Source: Arthrobacter sp. PAMC25284 (GTDB lineage Bacteria; Actinomycetota; Actinomycetes; Actinomycetales; Micrococcaceae). Taken from it: 64,000 bases of DNA. Both the position numbers and the translations under genes were made by a program. The stretch spans positions 3,162,001-3,226,000 of the forward strand of contig NZ_CP080382.1 in assembly GCF_019443425.1 (NCBI RefSeq), given 5' to 3'. Shown in pieces: positions 1 through 8,201 of the stretch (position 1 is its first letter; each line of letters begins with the position of its first letter). A model generated the notes under the pieces. That model searched no databases. It was not told where the DNA came from and saw nothing but the letters and a program-made list of their open reading frames with translations.

Positions 1-2370
1 GGTATCGTCCGCCGGTGTCCGGGCTGCCAGCGCCGCCTCAACGTCGGTGCCGTCCGAGAGCAGCATCCGGGGGATGTGACGGCGGCGCATTTCGAGGGCG
101 TAGGTGTGCCGGCGCTCGGCCACGGCCTCGCGCAGGTCCGCGCCGCGCAGCGCCACCCGGGCCTCGGCCAGGTCGAGGAAAAACACGTCATCGGGTTCGC
201 TGATCCGGCCCGCGGCGGCGAGGTCCTTGCCGACCATTGCGAGTTGGCGCCGGACTTCGGCAAAGCACATGATCAGCGCGAACTTCGGTGATTCACGCAG
301 GCCGGCGGTCTGCCGGGCCTGGCGCAGTCCGTGGGCAACCAGCCGGCCGCGGAGCGTGCCCTTGGTGCGGGCCCGGGCGGAGAGCTCCTTGACCCGCTCC
401 TCGGCGGTGGCTTCTGCGCGGGCAAACTGCCGGTCCGGAGTCTTTTTGGGATCCGTCACGCGCAGGTAGTTGGCCAGGACGTTGAGGATGTGGCTCGGGT
501 CCTCAGCCCAGCGCGGTACGCCGAGGTCGATTTCCGCCACGGCGCGGTGGCCGTAACGGCCCAGAAACGCCGCGATTCCCTGCTGCGCGGCGGCCGGCAG
601 CGAACCGTCGAGGTAGCGGCGGGTCAGTTCCGGCGGCGTGCCGGTCCCGAATTCCTGTGCCGAGTCGGGGTCATCCCGGATCAGGGTGGCGGTCCGCCAG
701 AGCTCCAGGTCCATCTCGGTGGTGACGTTGCCGGGCAAACCCCGCAGCACGGCTTCCAGGTCACCCGGTTTGGCCAGCCCGTCCAGGAGCCAGCGCGCAA
801 TCCCGAGCCATGCGTAGCCGGCAGCCGGCGGTGGAAGCTGCATCATGAGGCCGGGAAGGATGTCCTTGCCGAGGACTCGTTCCACGAAGTCCAGGCGCTT
901 GGTGGCGCTGGCGGGTTCTTCCAGCACCAGCGCCCGCCGGAACTTTTCCTCCGCCCGCCTGAGCCGTTCCAGGGCAGCGTCCGGCCGGATCATGGCCGCC
1001 GGCAGATACGGGAGGACCGCGAGTTGCGGCAGGGACTTGAAGACCACCCGCGCGGACAGCCGGTTTCCACCGCTCCTGCCGCGGGCCACGGCGAACCGCG
1101 GATCGGCCATGAGGTATTCCAGAACGTCTACGGAACGGGCATCTGCGAGCTTCATGAGCCGGGGGATGATCCGGCGGCTGCGCTTGGCGCGCAGGAGTTC
1201 GGTGACGTCCACAAAAAGCCGCATGCCGACCACGAGGTAACGGAACGGGACGGGATCACCCGGGCGGTCGACGCCGGCCCGGTAGCTGACAGTCAGGAAC
1301 TCCATGACGGAGCACCCCATCGGCGTCAGGGGGCGGGTCAAGCCCTGCATCAGGCTGCCGTTCATGTAGGAGCGGGTGCCGCCGCTGAGGTTTTCCCCCA
1401 GAGCCGCGTCCGGGACGGGGTAGAGGGTGGTGATGGGGCGGGACTGGAGGGCCAGGACCTGTCCGTCCGCATCGATGGACCATTCCAGGTCCTGGGGCCG
1501 GCCGAGGGCCTGTTCGGCCCGCTCGCCCAGCGCTGCCAGTTCACGGAGCTGGCCGTCCGTCAGGCACAGGCTGCGGCCCGGCGCGGGGTCTGTTGCGGTG
1601 CCCGCGGTGCCCGCGGTGCCCGCGGTGCCCGCGGTGCGCTCAAGGATGGTGCCGCTGGCGGTGTCGAGCACAAAATGGTCCGGGTTGATGGCACCGCTGA
1701 CAACAGCGTCGCCCAGGCCCGGGGCGGCGTCGATCACGGCTTCCCTGCGCCGGCCGGTGAGCGGGTTGGCGGTAAAGAGCACACCGGAAATATCCGCCTC
1801 CACCATCCGTTGGACAATGACGGCGATGCCCGCAGTTTGCTGCTCGACGCCGTGCTCGTGCCGGTAGGCCACGGCCCGGCGTGTCCACAACGAGGCCCAG
1901 CAGCGCCTGACCGCATCGAGGACGGCGTCCGCGCCGGTCACGTTGAGGTACGTGTCCTGCTGGCCGGCGAAGCTCGCCTCGGGCAGGTCTTCGGCCGTCG
2001 CGGAGGACCGCACGGCCACCGGGACGTCCCGTCCGTCGCCGCCGCCCAACCGGGCGTAGGCGAAGCGGATGGCAGTGGCGAGATCCTCCGGGACGGGGAC
2101 GGCGGCAATACTCTCACGGGTCCGGTCCGCGAAGGCGCCGGGATCCCCGCCGGAGGTGCCCGCCAGCTGTGCGGCTTCGGCCGCCGCCGCGATCCGATGA
2201 TAAGCCGCCGTTGTGATGCAAAAACCGGGCGGCACGGGCAGGCCTGCGGCGATCAGACCGCCCAGCCCCGCGGCCTTGCCGCCAATCAGGGGGATCAGGT
2301 CCGGCCCGGCATCGGCCAGATCGATCACACTGCTGTCTTCGCGCTTGCTCCGCCTGGTTGAACCGTGCAC
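1..2370 (-). CDS. PEP synthase / rifampicin phosphotransferase-like enzyme (partial, C-terminus beyond window)
   Basis: The gene runs off the left edge after 790 codons. The N-terminal ~330 residues form a pyruvate phosphate dikinase-type ATP-grasp domain: an IGGKAAGLG glycine loop, LPVPPGF, AVRSSATAEDLPEASFAGQ and, near residue 310, LQSRPITTLYP are all readable. In the family this domain uses ATP to phosphorylate a mobile His domain. The next ~450 residues (SYMNGSLMQGLTRPLTP onward) resemble the substrate domain of rifampicin phosphotransferases; the His domain would lie outside the window. PEP synthase is the alternative. Start: GTG at 2370, because an in-frame TGA lies just upstream of 2400 and GGGGCG precedes it; GTG at 2328 is possible. 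A (Thr-Ala-Gly)n tract from a 9-bp tandem repeat sits near residue 250. Confidence 0.8.
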   Translation of the reverse strand, partial: MHGSTRRSKREDSSVIDLADAGPDLIPLIGGKAAGLGGLIAAGLPVPPGFCITTAAYHRIAAAAEAAQLAGTSGGDPGAFADRTRESIAAVPVPEDLATAIRFAYARLGGGDGRDVPVAVRSSATAEDLPEASFAGQQDTYLNVTGADAVLDAVRRCWASLWTRRAVAYRHEHGVEQQTAGIAVIVQRMVEADISGVLFTANPLTGRRREAVIDAAPGLGDAVVSGAINPDHFVLDTASGTILERTAGTAGTAGTAGTATDPAPGRSLCLTDGQLRELAALGERAEQALGRPQDLEWSIDADGQVLALQSRPITTLYPVPDAALGENLSGGTRSYMNGSLMQGLTRPLTPMGCSVMEFLTVSYRAGVDRPGDPVPFRYLVVGMRLFVDVTELLRAKRSRRIIPRLMKLADARSVDVLEYLMADPRFAVARGRSGGNRLSARVVFKSLPQLAVLPYLPAAMIRPDAALERLRRAEEKFRRALVLEEPASATKRLDFVERVLGKDILPGLMMQLPPPAAGYAWLGIARWLLDGLAKPGDLEAVLRGLPGNVTTEMDLELWRTATLIRDDPDSAQEFGTGTPPELTRRYLDGSLPAAAQQGIAAFLGRYGHRAVAEIDLGVPRWAEDPSHILNVLANYLRVTDPKKTPDRQFARAEATAEERVKELSARARTKGTLRGRLVAHGLRQARQTAGLRESPKFALIMCFAEVRRQLAMVGKDLAAAGRISEPDDVFFLDLAEARVALRGADLREAVAERRHTYALEMRRRHIPRMLLSDGTDVEAALAARTPADDT
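1595..1637. repeat. 9-bp in-frame tandem repeat (about 4.5 units)
   Basis: Unit GCGGTGCCC on the plus strand, read on the minus strand as repeated Thr-Ala-Gly inside the PEP-synthase-like gene. It lies in a probable linker, is a multiple of three and could vary in copy number without breaking the frame. Confidence 0.85.
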
Positions 2371-2493
2371 GTTTCGCCCCGATGTCTTGGTGAAGACCAG
2401 TCATCCGAATCTATCGCCGGGGGAGGGGGAACTCAACGCCCGGCGCTTACGCCCGGACCGGCGCAGACGGATCCGAAGGCAACGATTTGCCGA

Positions 2494-2528
2494 AAATGGC
2501 CGGAATGACGTCCTCATTCCGGCCATTT
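2494..2528 (-). terminator. Strong hairpin terminator after the M50 protease gene
   Basis: A perfect 15-bp inverted repeat, AAATGGCCGGAATGA / TCATTCCGGCCATTT, with a 5-nt loop. It lies 38 bp beyond the stop of the protease gene and upstream of the PEP-synthase-like gene. A and T runs flank the GC-rich stem, so it could terminate in either direction. Confidence 0.8.
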
Positions 2529-2565
2529 GAGGCAAATGGAGCCAGTCCAGGTACCCGAGACACCT

Positions 2566-5007
2566 CTATGGCGCGGGCGGGGCGGTGCCCGTTGCCGAAC
2601 CCGTGGCCGGGGCGGTGCCCGTGGGGGTTGGTGTCGGCCCGGCCGGTTGCGTGGTGGGAGCGGGCTGGCTCGGGGCCGGGGTCGCCGTTGTGGCTGGGGC
2701 AGGACTGTTCGACGCCGTTCCTCCACTTGTGGGGGCGGGCTGGGTAGCCCCGGGCGATGCCGTGCCGCCCGGAGTCGGGCTCCCGCTGGTGGCGGGCTGC
2801 GTCGCCGGCTTGGTTGCCGTGCCGGTGCCGCTGACGGGAGTGGCGCTGGGATCGGTCTTGATGATCTCCTTGATCTGGTCCTGGAACGCGGCCAGGCGTC
2901 CCTGGATCTCGGAGAGCGGCACGTTTTGCAGGTTCCGGCCGTAGTCCGCGATTTCCTGCCACAGCGCGCTGAGCTTGCCCATGCTGTCCGCGCCGAGCGG
3001 ACCGTCCAGGGTGAGGACCAGTTGGCTCGCCAGGGCGTAGGTCAGGCAGCGGACGCAGTCGTAGTTCGCCGCAGTCGAGAGGTTCTGCGGCACGATCACG
3101 TTCGTCTGGCCCACGATCAGCACCACCTGGAAACCGACGGCCACCGCGGCGCAGTCGGTGCAGTTCGCGTAGGCGTAAGCCTCGTTCTTGGTGTCCACGG
3201 GCTGCCCGTCATCGGCCCAGACAAGGGCGAACGCGACGTCGTAGATGGTGGTGCCATCGGTGGTGTTGACGGCCAGGGCCTGGCTGTCGCCCTCTTCGGC
3301 GGCGGCGGGTTTATCGAAGGGGAATACCCACGACGGCGCCGCGGTGCCTGCGGTGCCGGATCCGGCGTCGCGCGGGACCAGGACCATGCTCAGCTGAGGA
3401 TCGTCGCGGGTGGGTTTCGTGGCGCCGGCCGGCCACAGGGCGACCGTCCGTCCGGGCCGGCCCTCCTGGATCCGGCCCGCGGAGGAGTACGGGAAGAACG
3501 CGGTGGTGGCGTCGGAAAGTGTCCCGCGTTCGTAGGACTGGACCGGGCGGTAGGTTTCGGCCGCCGGCCACCAGGCCCAGGCGAGACCGGCCACAACGGC
3601 TGCCACCGCGGCGAGGGCGGTGCCGCGCTGGACGGCCTTCCCCTGGGTTTTCTGCCAGAGCGCGGTGAGCAGTTGCCGGCCGAGCCGGATCAGGATGTAG
3701 AAGATGCCCAGGACGGGAAGCGCGATCGCGATGATAGCCAGGACCCGGACGGCGGCGTCGAGGACGTCGCCGTTGGCGAGGCTGCCGTTGAACTGGGCGT
3801 ACTGCTTTTGCGTGCCCGACCAGGCGGTGCCCAGAAGCCGCGGCAGGGAGAGCACCATCATGACCAGGCTGAAAATGAGCAGCGGCACGGTCACCAGCAC
3901 CCAGGCGGTCACCGCGGTCCGGGCCCAAGGCTTCAGGACCTGCGCCGCAGGGTCGGCCGGGCGCCACGGCAGCAGGGACAGCAGGGTCGGTTTGATGCGC
4001 TGGAAGAGGTCCGGGACACCGGTCGCGTCGGCGAGGATGTGGTAGCCGTCAAAGCGCACCAGGGGCAGCAGCTGACGGACCATCTGAATGAGCTGGGTGA
4101 CCACTACCAGGAGCAGGGCGTCGAAACCGGTGGCCCACCAGATGCCCATGATCGCCACAGCCACTATGGCGTTGAAGTACAGTCCGCCGAGATCGGTCCG
4201 GATCCGGCCGCCCCGGCCCAGACGGTAGGAATCGGTGACGTCGGTGTAGAACGCGGGCCAGATCAGGTAGAGGCCCGCGCCCATGGCCCCGGGCGTGGCA
4301 CCGCCGCGGCGGGCCGCTGCCGCGTGGCCGAATTCGTGGAACCCTGCGGACAGGACGGTGACTGCCACCACCAGCAGGACGAGCGCCGGGTTGGCGAACG
4401 CCTCGTGCGTGGCGGAGGCCAGGCCCTTGACCATCAGCACCCACCAGCAGATGGCAAGGAACGCCGCGGTGACAGCGACGACGATCAACGGGTTGAAGAG
4501 GACGGCGAAGGGTGCCGTGAGCTTGCGGGTGCGTTCCGGGTCCGTCACCGAATACCGGAAGCGCATGCCCAGCAGCGGGTTGGCTTTCTTGACCTCGGGC
4601 TGGGACCCGTCCGCCAGTTGCAACAGGCCCAGCGGCAGCAGTTGGGAGTCGATCAGGGTCCGCACGTTGTCCGCGCTGACGAGCCGTCCCGAGCCGGTGC
4701 TTGCCCGCTCGGCGATGTCCTCCAGGCTGCGCTGGCCATCAATGGCGTCGAGGATCAGGTACAGCAGCGTGGTGAGCTGCAGGGTCTGTCCGTCGGCGCG
4801 CCGCACGAGCGATGGCGCCTCGCGGTAGCCCGAGCCCTTGGCTTCGCCGAGCAGCTGGACGCCGTCCGCGCGGACGGGGACGTCCGGCGGCTGAATGGTA
4901 CCGGCGACGGCGAAGCCGGAGGGGGCCGGCGCGCTTCCGGATGCGGCGGCGGGGGCAGCGGCCAGCGGGCCGTCCGTGGAGGACGGCCCGCCGTGGGGGG
5001 TGCTCAT
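2566..5007 (-). CDS. PqqD-like / M50 membrane zinc metalloprotease with cysteine-containing external domain
   Basis: 813 aa. Residues ~55-135 fit a PqqD-like winged helix (DAIDGQRSLEDIAERA, then a VRTLIDSQLLPLGLL helix), the fold that binds peptide leaders in RiPP systems. Residues ~170-460 hold several membrane helices with the M50 zinc motif HEFGH near residue 222 and a likely third ligand in VRFDGYHILAD near 320. Residues ~480-700 form a predicted external domain with two Cys pairs (NCTDC and YDCVRC), followed by a Pro/Thr/Gly/Ala-rich tail of ~80 residues. M50 proteases cut substrates in or near the membrane; related peptide zinc metalloproteases act in peptide export. The gene starts 7 bp after the repeat-protein stop, so the two are co-transcribed and that protein is the obvious candidate substrate. 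Protease call firm; substrate inferred. Confidence 0.85.
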   Translation of the reverse strand: MSTPHGGPSSTDGPLAAAPAAASGSAPAPSGFAVAGTIQPPDVPVRADGVQLLGEAKGSGYREAPSLVRRADGQTLQLTTLLYLILDAIDGQRSLEDIAERASTGSGRLVSADNVRTLIDSQLLPLGLLQLADGSQPEVKKANPLLGMRFRYSVTDPERTRKLTAPFAVLFNPLIVVAVTAAFLAICWWVLMVKGLASATHEAFANPALVLLVVAVTVLSAGFHEFGHAAAARRGGATPGAMGAGLYLIWPAFYTDVTDSYRLGRGGRIRTDLGGLYFNAIVAVAIMGIWWATGFDALLLVVVTQLIQMVRQLLPLVRFDGYHILADATGVPDLFQRIKPTLLSLLPWRPADPAAQVLKPWARTAVTAWVLVTVPLLIFSLVMMVLSLPRLLGTAWSGTQKQYAQFNGSLANGDVLDAAVRVLAIIAIALPVLGIFYILIRLGRQLLTALWQKTQGKAVQRGTALAAVAAVVAGLAWAWWPAAETYRPVQSYERGTLSDATTAFFPYSSAGRIQEGRPGRTVALWPAGATKPTRDDPQLSMVLVPRDAGSGTAGTAAPSWVFPFDKPAAAEEGDSQALAVNTTDGTTIYDVAFALVWADDGQPVDTKNEAYAYANCTDCAAVAVGFQVVLIVGQTNVIVPQNLSTAANYDCVRCLTYALASQLVLTLDGPLGADSMGKLSALWQEIADYGRNLQNVPLSEIQGRLAAFQDQIKEIIKTDPSATPVSGTGTATKPATQPATSGSPTPGGTASPGATQPAPTSGGTASNSPAPATTATPAPSQPAPTTQPAGPTPTPTGTAPATGSATGTAPPAP

Positions 5008-5014
5008 CGGTTGG

Positions 5015-5764
5015 CTACTGCTTCAGATCGGACTGCTGGTCGGCCGTGGCCGTAGCTTCGCCCTCGATGTTCTGGTTAATGATGGCGTCCTGCTGGGAGA
5101 CGGCGAACGCGTTGCTGTCGATCGAGCCGATGTTGGCGGCGACGGCGGCGTCGATCGGGGCGGCGACGTTGGCGTTGGCGGCCACGGCTCCGTTGATCGG
5201 GGCGGCGATGTCGGCCTGCGCGGCGAGATCGACGTTGACGTTGAGCAGGTTGCCGTTGACCGCGCCGGCAGCGTCGGTGAGTCCGCCGTCGGTGGGCAGG
5301 GCGCCGAGGTCCGGGGCGGTGCCGTCGGGCAGGAGTCCGCCGGTGCCGGCGCCGGCTGTGGTGCCCGCGGCACCGTCAACCGAGCCTGCATCCGCTGTGC
5401 CGGTACCGGCAGTGTCAGCGGTTCCGGCCGGGGCGCTGGCGGCCTGGTCGAGGGTGCTGTCCTGCGTGGATTCCGCGGTGGCGTCGGCCGTGATGCCCTG
5501 GTTGATGATGACGCCCTGGTCCGAGAGTGCCTGGGCCTCGGAACCGAAGGAAAGGATGTTGGCCGAGGCGGCGGCGTCGATCGGTGCGGCAACGTTCGCG
5601 TTGGCCGCGACGGCGAGATCAATCGGGGCAGCGGCGTTGATGCCGAGGTCCAGGTCGGCGTTCAGGTCCAGGACCGAGGCGACTTCCTTGTCCGGGAGGG
5701 CCGTGCCTTCCTGTGCCAGCAGTTCCTCATCGCTCAATGGGGTCATTCCGGGCTCAACGCTCAT
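5015..5764 (-). CDS. Duplicated AAPIDAA-module protein with leader-like N-terminus (candidate M50 substrate)
   Basis: 249 aa, not recognised as a named family. The first ~30 residues are acidic (MTPLSDEELLAQEG) and resemble RiPP leader segments of the LSDEEL type. Two homologous ~65-residue modules follow, near residues 35-105 and 175-245; both carry AVAANANVAAPIDAA-like stretches and end in IINQ and DATAEST- or EATATAD-like text. A Gly/Ala/Thr/Asp-rich linker separates them. There is no Cys, classic signal peptide or clear membrane helix. Start ATG 5764 is chosen for a GGAG six bases upstream; GTG at 5785 or ATG at 5776 would add 7 or 4 residues. It lies directly upstream of the M50 protease gene. 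It may be a peptide precursor, a secreted wall-associated protein or a protease partner. Confidence 0.75.
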   Translation of the reverse strand: MSVEPGMTPLSDEELLAQEGTALPDKEVASVLDLNADLDLGINAAAPIDLAVAANANVAAPIDAAASANILSFGSEAQALSDQGVIINQGITADATAESTQDSTLDQAASAPAGTADTAGTGTADAGSVDGAAGTTAGAGTGGLLPDGTAPDLGALPTDGGLTDAAGAVNGNLLNVNVDLAAQADIAAPINGAVAANANVAAPIDAAVAANIGSIDSNAFAVSQQDAIINQNIEGEATATADQQSDLKQ

Positions 5765-5850
5765 AGCAAACTCCATTTCCGGCACCTACGTGCCTGTTGC
5801 TGTTCCTCGACGCCCGGGCCCCAGCGGACCGGTTCCACGTCGCAGTGCCA

Positions 5851-5877
5851 ATCATGCCAGTAAATAGTAAGCATGAT
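5851..5877 (-). promoter_or_regulatory. Inverted repeat with possible -10 upstream of the repeat-protein gene
   Basis: ATCATGC and GCATGAT arms (7 bp) flank an AT-rich 13-base centre. On the minus strand the centre contains TACTAT, a plausible -10 about 90 bp before the repeat-protein start. No convincing -35 was found. It could be an operator for the two-gene unit. Confidence 0.35.
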
Positions 5878-5908
5878 GACCATTAATTCGCGAGGAGAGG
5901 GTGTTCGG

Positions 5909-8125
5909 CTACTTCAGCCCGGCTCCCGGCAGCAGTTCCGTGGCGCCGAGTGAGTCCGCCACGAACGCGTAATCCCAGGCGCGTTCACGCCATTGCACGT
6001 ACCGGCCCGATGCCCCGCCGTGGCCGCCGTCCATCTCGATCTTCATCACAATCGGTTCGTTGCCGGTGGTCAGTTCGCGGAGCCGCTGCACCCACTTGGC
6101 GGGCTCCACGTAGAGCACCCGGGTGTCGTTGAACGAGGTCACGGCAGCGATCTTCGGGTAGGCGACGGCGCGGACGTTTTCGTAGGGGGTGTATGACTTC
6201 ATGTACGCGTAGACGTCCGCGTCCGTGATCGGGTTGCCCCATTCCTCCCATTCCAGGGCGGAAAGCGGAAGTTCGGGGTCGAGGATGGTGGTCAGTGCAT
6301 CCACGAACGGGACCGCCGCCACGATGGCCGCGTACTTCTCCGGCGCGAGATTGGCGATGGCGCCCATCAGCAGTCCCCCCGCGGAGCCGCCCATCGCGGC
6401 GATCCGGGCCGGGTCGACCCAGCCGGAACCTGCCAGCCAGTCGGTGGCAGCGAGGAAGTCCGTGAAGGTGTTCTTCTTCTGCAGCTTCTTGCCGTCGTCG
6501 TACCAGTGCCGGCCGAGCTCACCGCCACCGCGGATATGGGCGATCACAAAAACCACTCCGCGGTCCAGCAGCGACAGCCGGGGGATGCCGAAGCCCGGGT
6601 CCATGCTCAGTTCGTAGGAACCGTAGCCATAGACCAGACCTGCCGCCGTCGAGTCCTGTGCGACGGAGGCGTGCCGCAGCACCGAGAGCGGGATCCGGGT
6701 TCCGTCGACGGCCACAGCCCATTCCCGGGTGGCAACGTAGTCGGACGGTTCATAGCCGCCCAGCACAGGGCTCTCCTTGCGCAGCAGCAGCACCCCGGCA
6801 GGCTGGTCCGCCGTTGGCAGCACGAAATCGTAGACCCGGGACGGTGTGAAGTAGGAGGTATAGCCCATCCGGATCACGGGAGCCTCGTAGTCAGAACCCG
6901 CAACGCCTGCCGTGTAGAGCTCTTCTTCGAATACCGGCTCGACGATCGGGCCCTGTGCGGGTGTCCCGAGCCCGGCCAGGGGCATGACCTGGACCCGTTC
7001 GATGGTGTCCTGGCGGACGGAGAGGATGAGGTGCGTGGAGGTGACGCCGGCGCCGTTGACCCGGATGTCATCGGAATGCGCGACGACGGTGGCCCAGTGC
7101 TGCTCCGCCAGCGGCTTCGCGAGTTCCGCCGGATCCAGGAGCGAGACCATCGAGTTGATGGCATCCTTGTTGTGGGTCAGCAGGATCCGTTCCTGCGGTG
7201 TCCCGACGCCTGTGTCCAGCAGGAACGGCTCGGCCTCGTACAGGATCTCTTCGTCCCGGGAGATCACGGTCTGGAGCCCGGCGCCGGGGGCATCGAAGCG
7301 CAGCAGCCGGGTTTCGCTGAATTCGGAGCAGCCGATGCCCAGCACGAGGTGGCGCCGGTCCGCCGAGAGGTCGAAGCCGAGCCACATGGCGACGTCGTCC
7401 TCCTGGTAAATCACCTCATCGTCAGAGACCGGCGTGCCCAGCACGTGGGCCTTGACCTGGTAGGGCCGCCACGCGTCGTCCACAACGGTATAGAAGACGC
7501 GGGTGCCGTCGGGGGAAAAAGCGATCCCGTAGAAGACATTCTCGATCACGTCCGGAAGCAGCTCTCCGGTCCTCAGGTCCCTGATGCGCAGGGTGAAGCG
7601 CTCGTCTCCGGCGTTATCCACGGCGAAGGCGAACAGGTTCCCGTCGATGGTGGTGGCGGCCCCGCCGACGGCGAAGAACGGCTGGCCCTCGGCCTCGACG
7701 TTGCCGTCGAGCAGGATCTCTTCGCCGGCAATCTCGACGCCGGCTTCCACTGCCGGGGGAGTCCAGTCCGCGACACGGTCCCCGCTGTCCTGCGCGCGGA
7801 CCCGGCAGTGAATGCCGTATTCCTTGCCCTCGACAGAACGGGAGTAGTACCACCACCCGTCCTTGCGGTTGGGCACGGAGAGGTCGGTCTCCAGGGTGCG
7901 GCCTTTGATTTCCTGGAAAAGCGCCTCGCGCAGCGGCTCCTGATGCGCGGTAACGGCTTCCTGGTAGTCGTTTTCGGCCTTCAGGTGCTCCACCACGTCC
8001 GCGGATTCCTTCGCGCGCAGCCACTCATAGTTGTCCTCGAAGGAGTCTCCGTGGTGGGTGCGGACGGTACGGACTTTCTTGGCGACAGGGGGCTGTGGCA
8101 GCGGCTGTCCGGAATTCTGGGTCAT
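5909..8125 (-). CDS. ptrB: Oligopeptidase B (S9A prolyl oligopeptidase family)
   Basis: 738 aa, normal family length. An N-terminal beta-propeller (~residues 1-440) gates a C-terminal alpha/beta-hydrolase domain. The catalytic Ser sits in MGGSAGGLLMG near residue 580, Asp in SFNDTRVLY near 665 and His in DGGHGGASGRY near 700. Oligopeptidase B is a cytosolic serine peptidase cutting short peptides after Arg/Lys. It is preceded by the LCP gene and followed by the repeat-protein/M50 pair on the same strand; the 144-bp gap to the pair argues for separate transcription. Confidence 0.93.
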   Translation of the reverse strand: MTQNSGQPLPQPPVAKKVRTVRTHHGDSFEDNYEWLRAKESADVVEHLKAENDYQEAVTAHQEPLREALFQEIKGRTLETDLSVPNRKDGWWYYSRSVEGKEYGIHCRVRAQDSGDRVADWTPPAVEAGVEIAGEEILLDGNVEAEGQPFFAVGGAATTIDGNLFAFAVDNAGDERFTLRIRDLRTGELLPDVIENVFYGIAFSPDGTRVFYTVVDDAWRPYQVKAHVLGTPVSDDEVIYQEDDVAMWLGFDLSADRRHLVLGIGCSEFSETRLLRFDAPGAGLQTVISRDEEILYEAEPFLLDTGVGTPQERILLTHNKDAINSMVSLLDPAELAKPLAEQHWATVVAHSDDIRVNGAGVTSTHLILSVRQDTIERVQVMPLAGLGTPAQGPIVEPVFEEELYTAGVAGSDYEAPVIRMGYTSYFTPSRVYDFVLPTADQPAGVLLLRKESPVLGGYEPSDYVATREWAVAVDGTRIPLSVLRHASVAQDSTAAGLVYGYGSYELSMDPGFGIPRLSLLDRGVVFVIAHIRGGGELGRHWYDDGKKLQKKNTFTDFLAATDWLAGSGWVDPARIAAMGGSAGGLLMGAIANLAPEKYAAIVAAVPFVDALTTILDPELPLSALEWEEWGNPITDADVYAYMKSYTPYENVRAVAYPKIAAVTSFNDTRVLYVEPAKWVQRLRELTTGNEPIVMKIEMDGGHGGASGRYVQWRERAWDYAFVADSLGATELLPGAGLK

Positions 8126-8201
8126 GGCCCCAATCTATCGAGCCGCGGCACCGCTGACCGCGCGCGTTCGCTACCGGGGTAGCGGCGGCGCCGGAGTCAA
8201 C

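Noticed and set aside
331..2361. Long plus-strand open frame opposite the PEP-synthase-like gene
   Set aside because: It mirrors a high-GC gene on the other strand. It has no family motifs or ribosome site, and the minus-strand protein is clearly homologous to ATP-grasp enzymes.
2527..5055. 842-codon plus-strand open frame opposite the M50 protease
   Set aside because: Antisense shadow; low-complexity Gly/Arg/Asp/Gln sequence without domains.
6506..8182. 558-codon plus-strand open frame opposite oligopeptidase B
   Set aside because: Antisense shadow; the minus strand carries a full catalytic triad.
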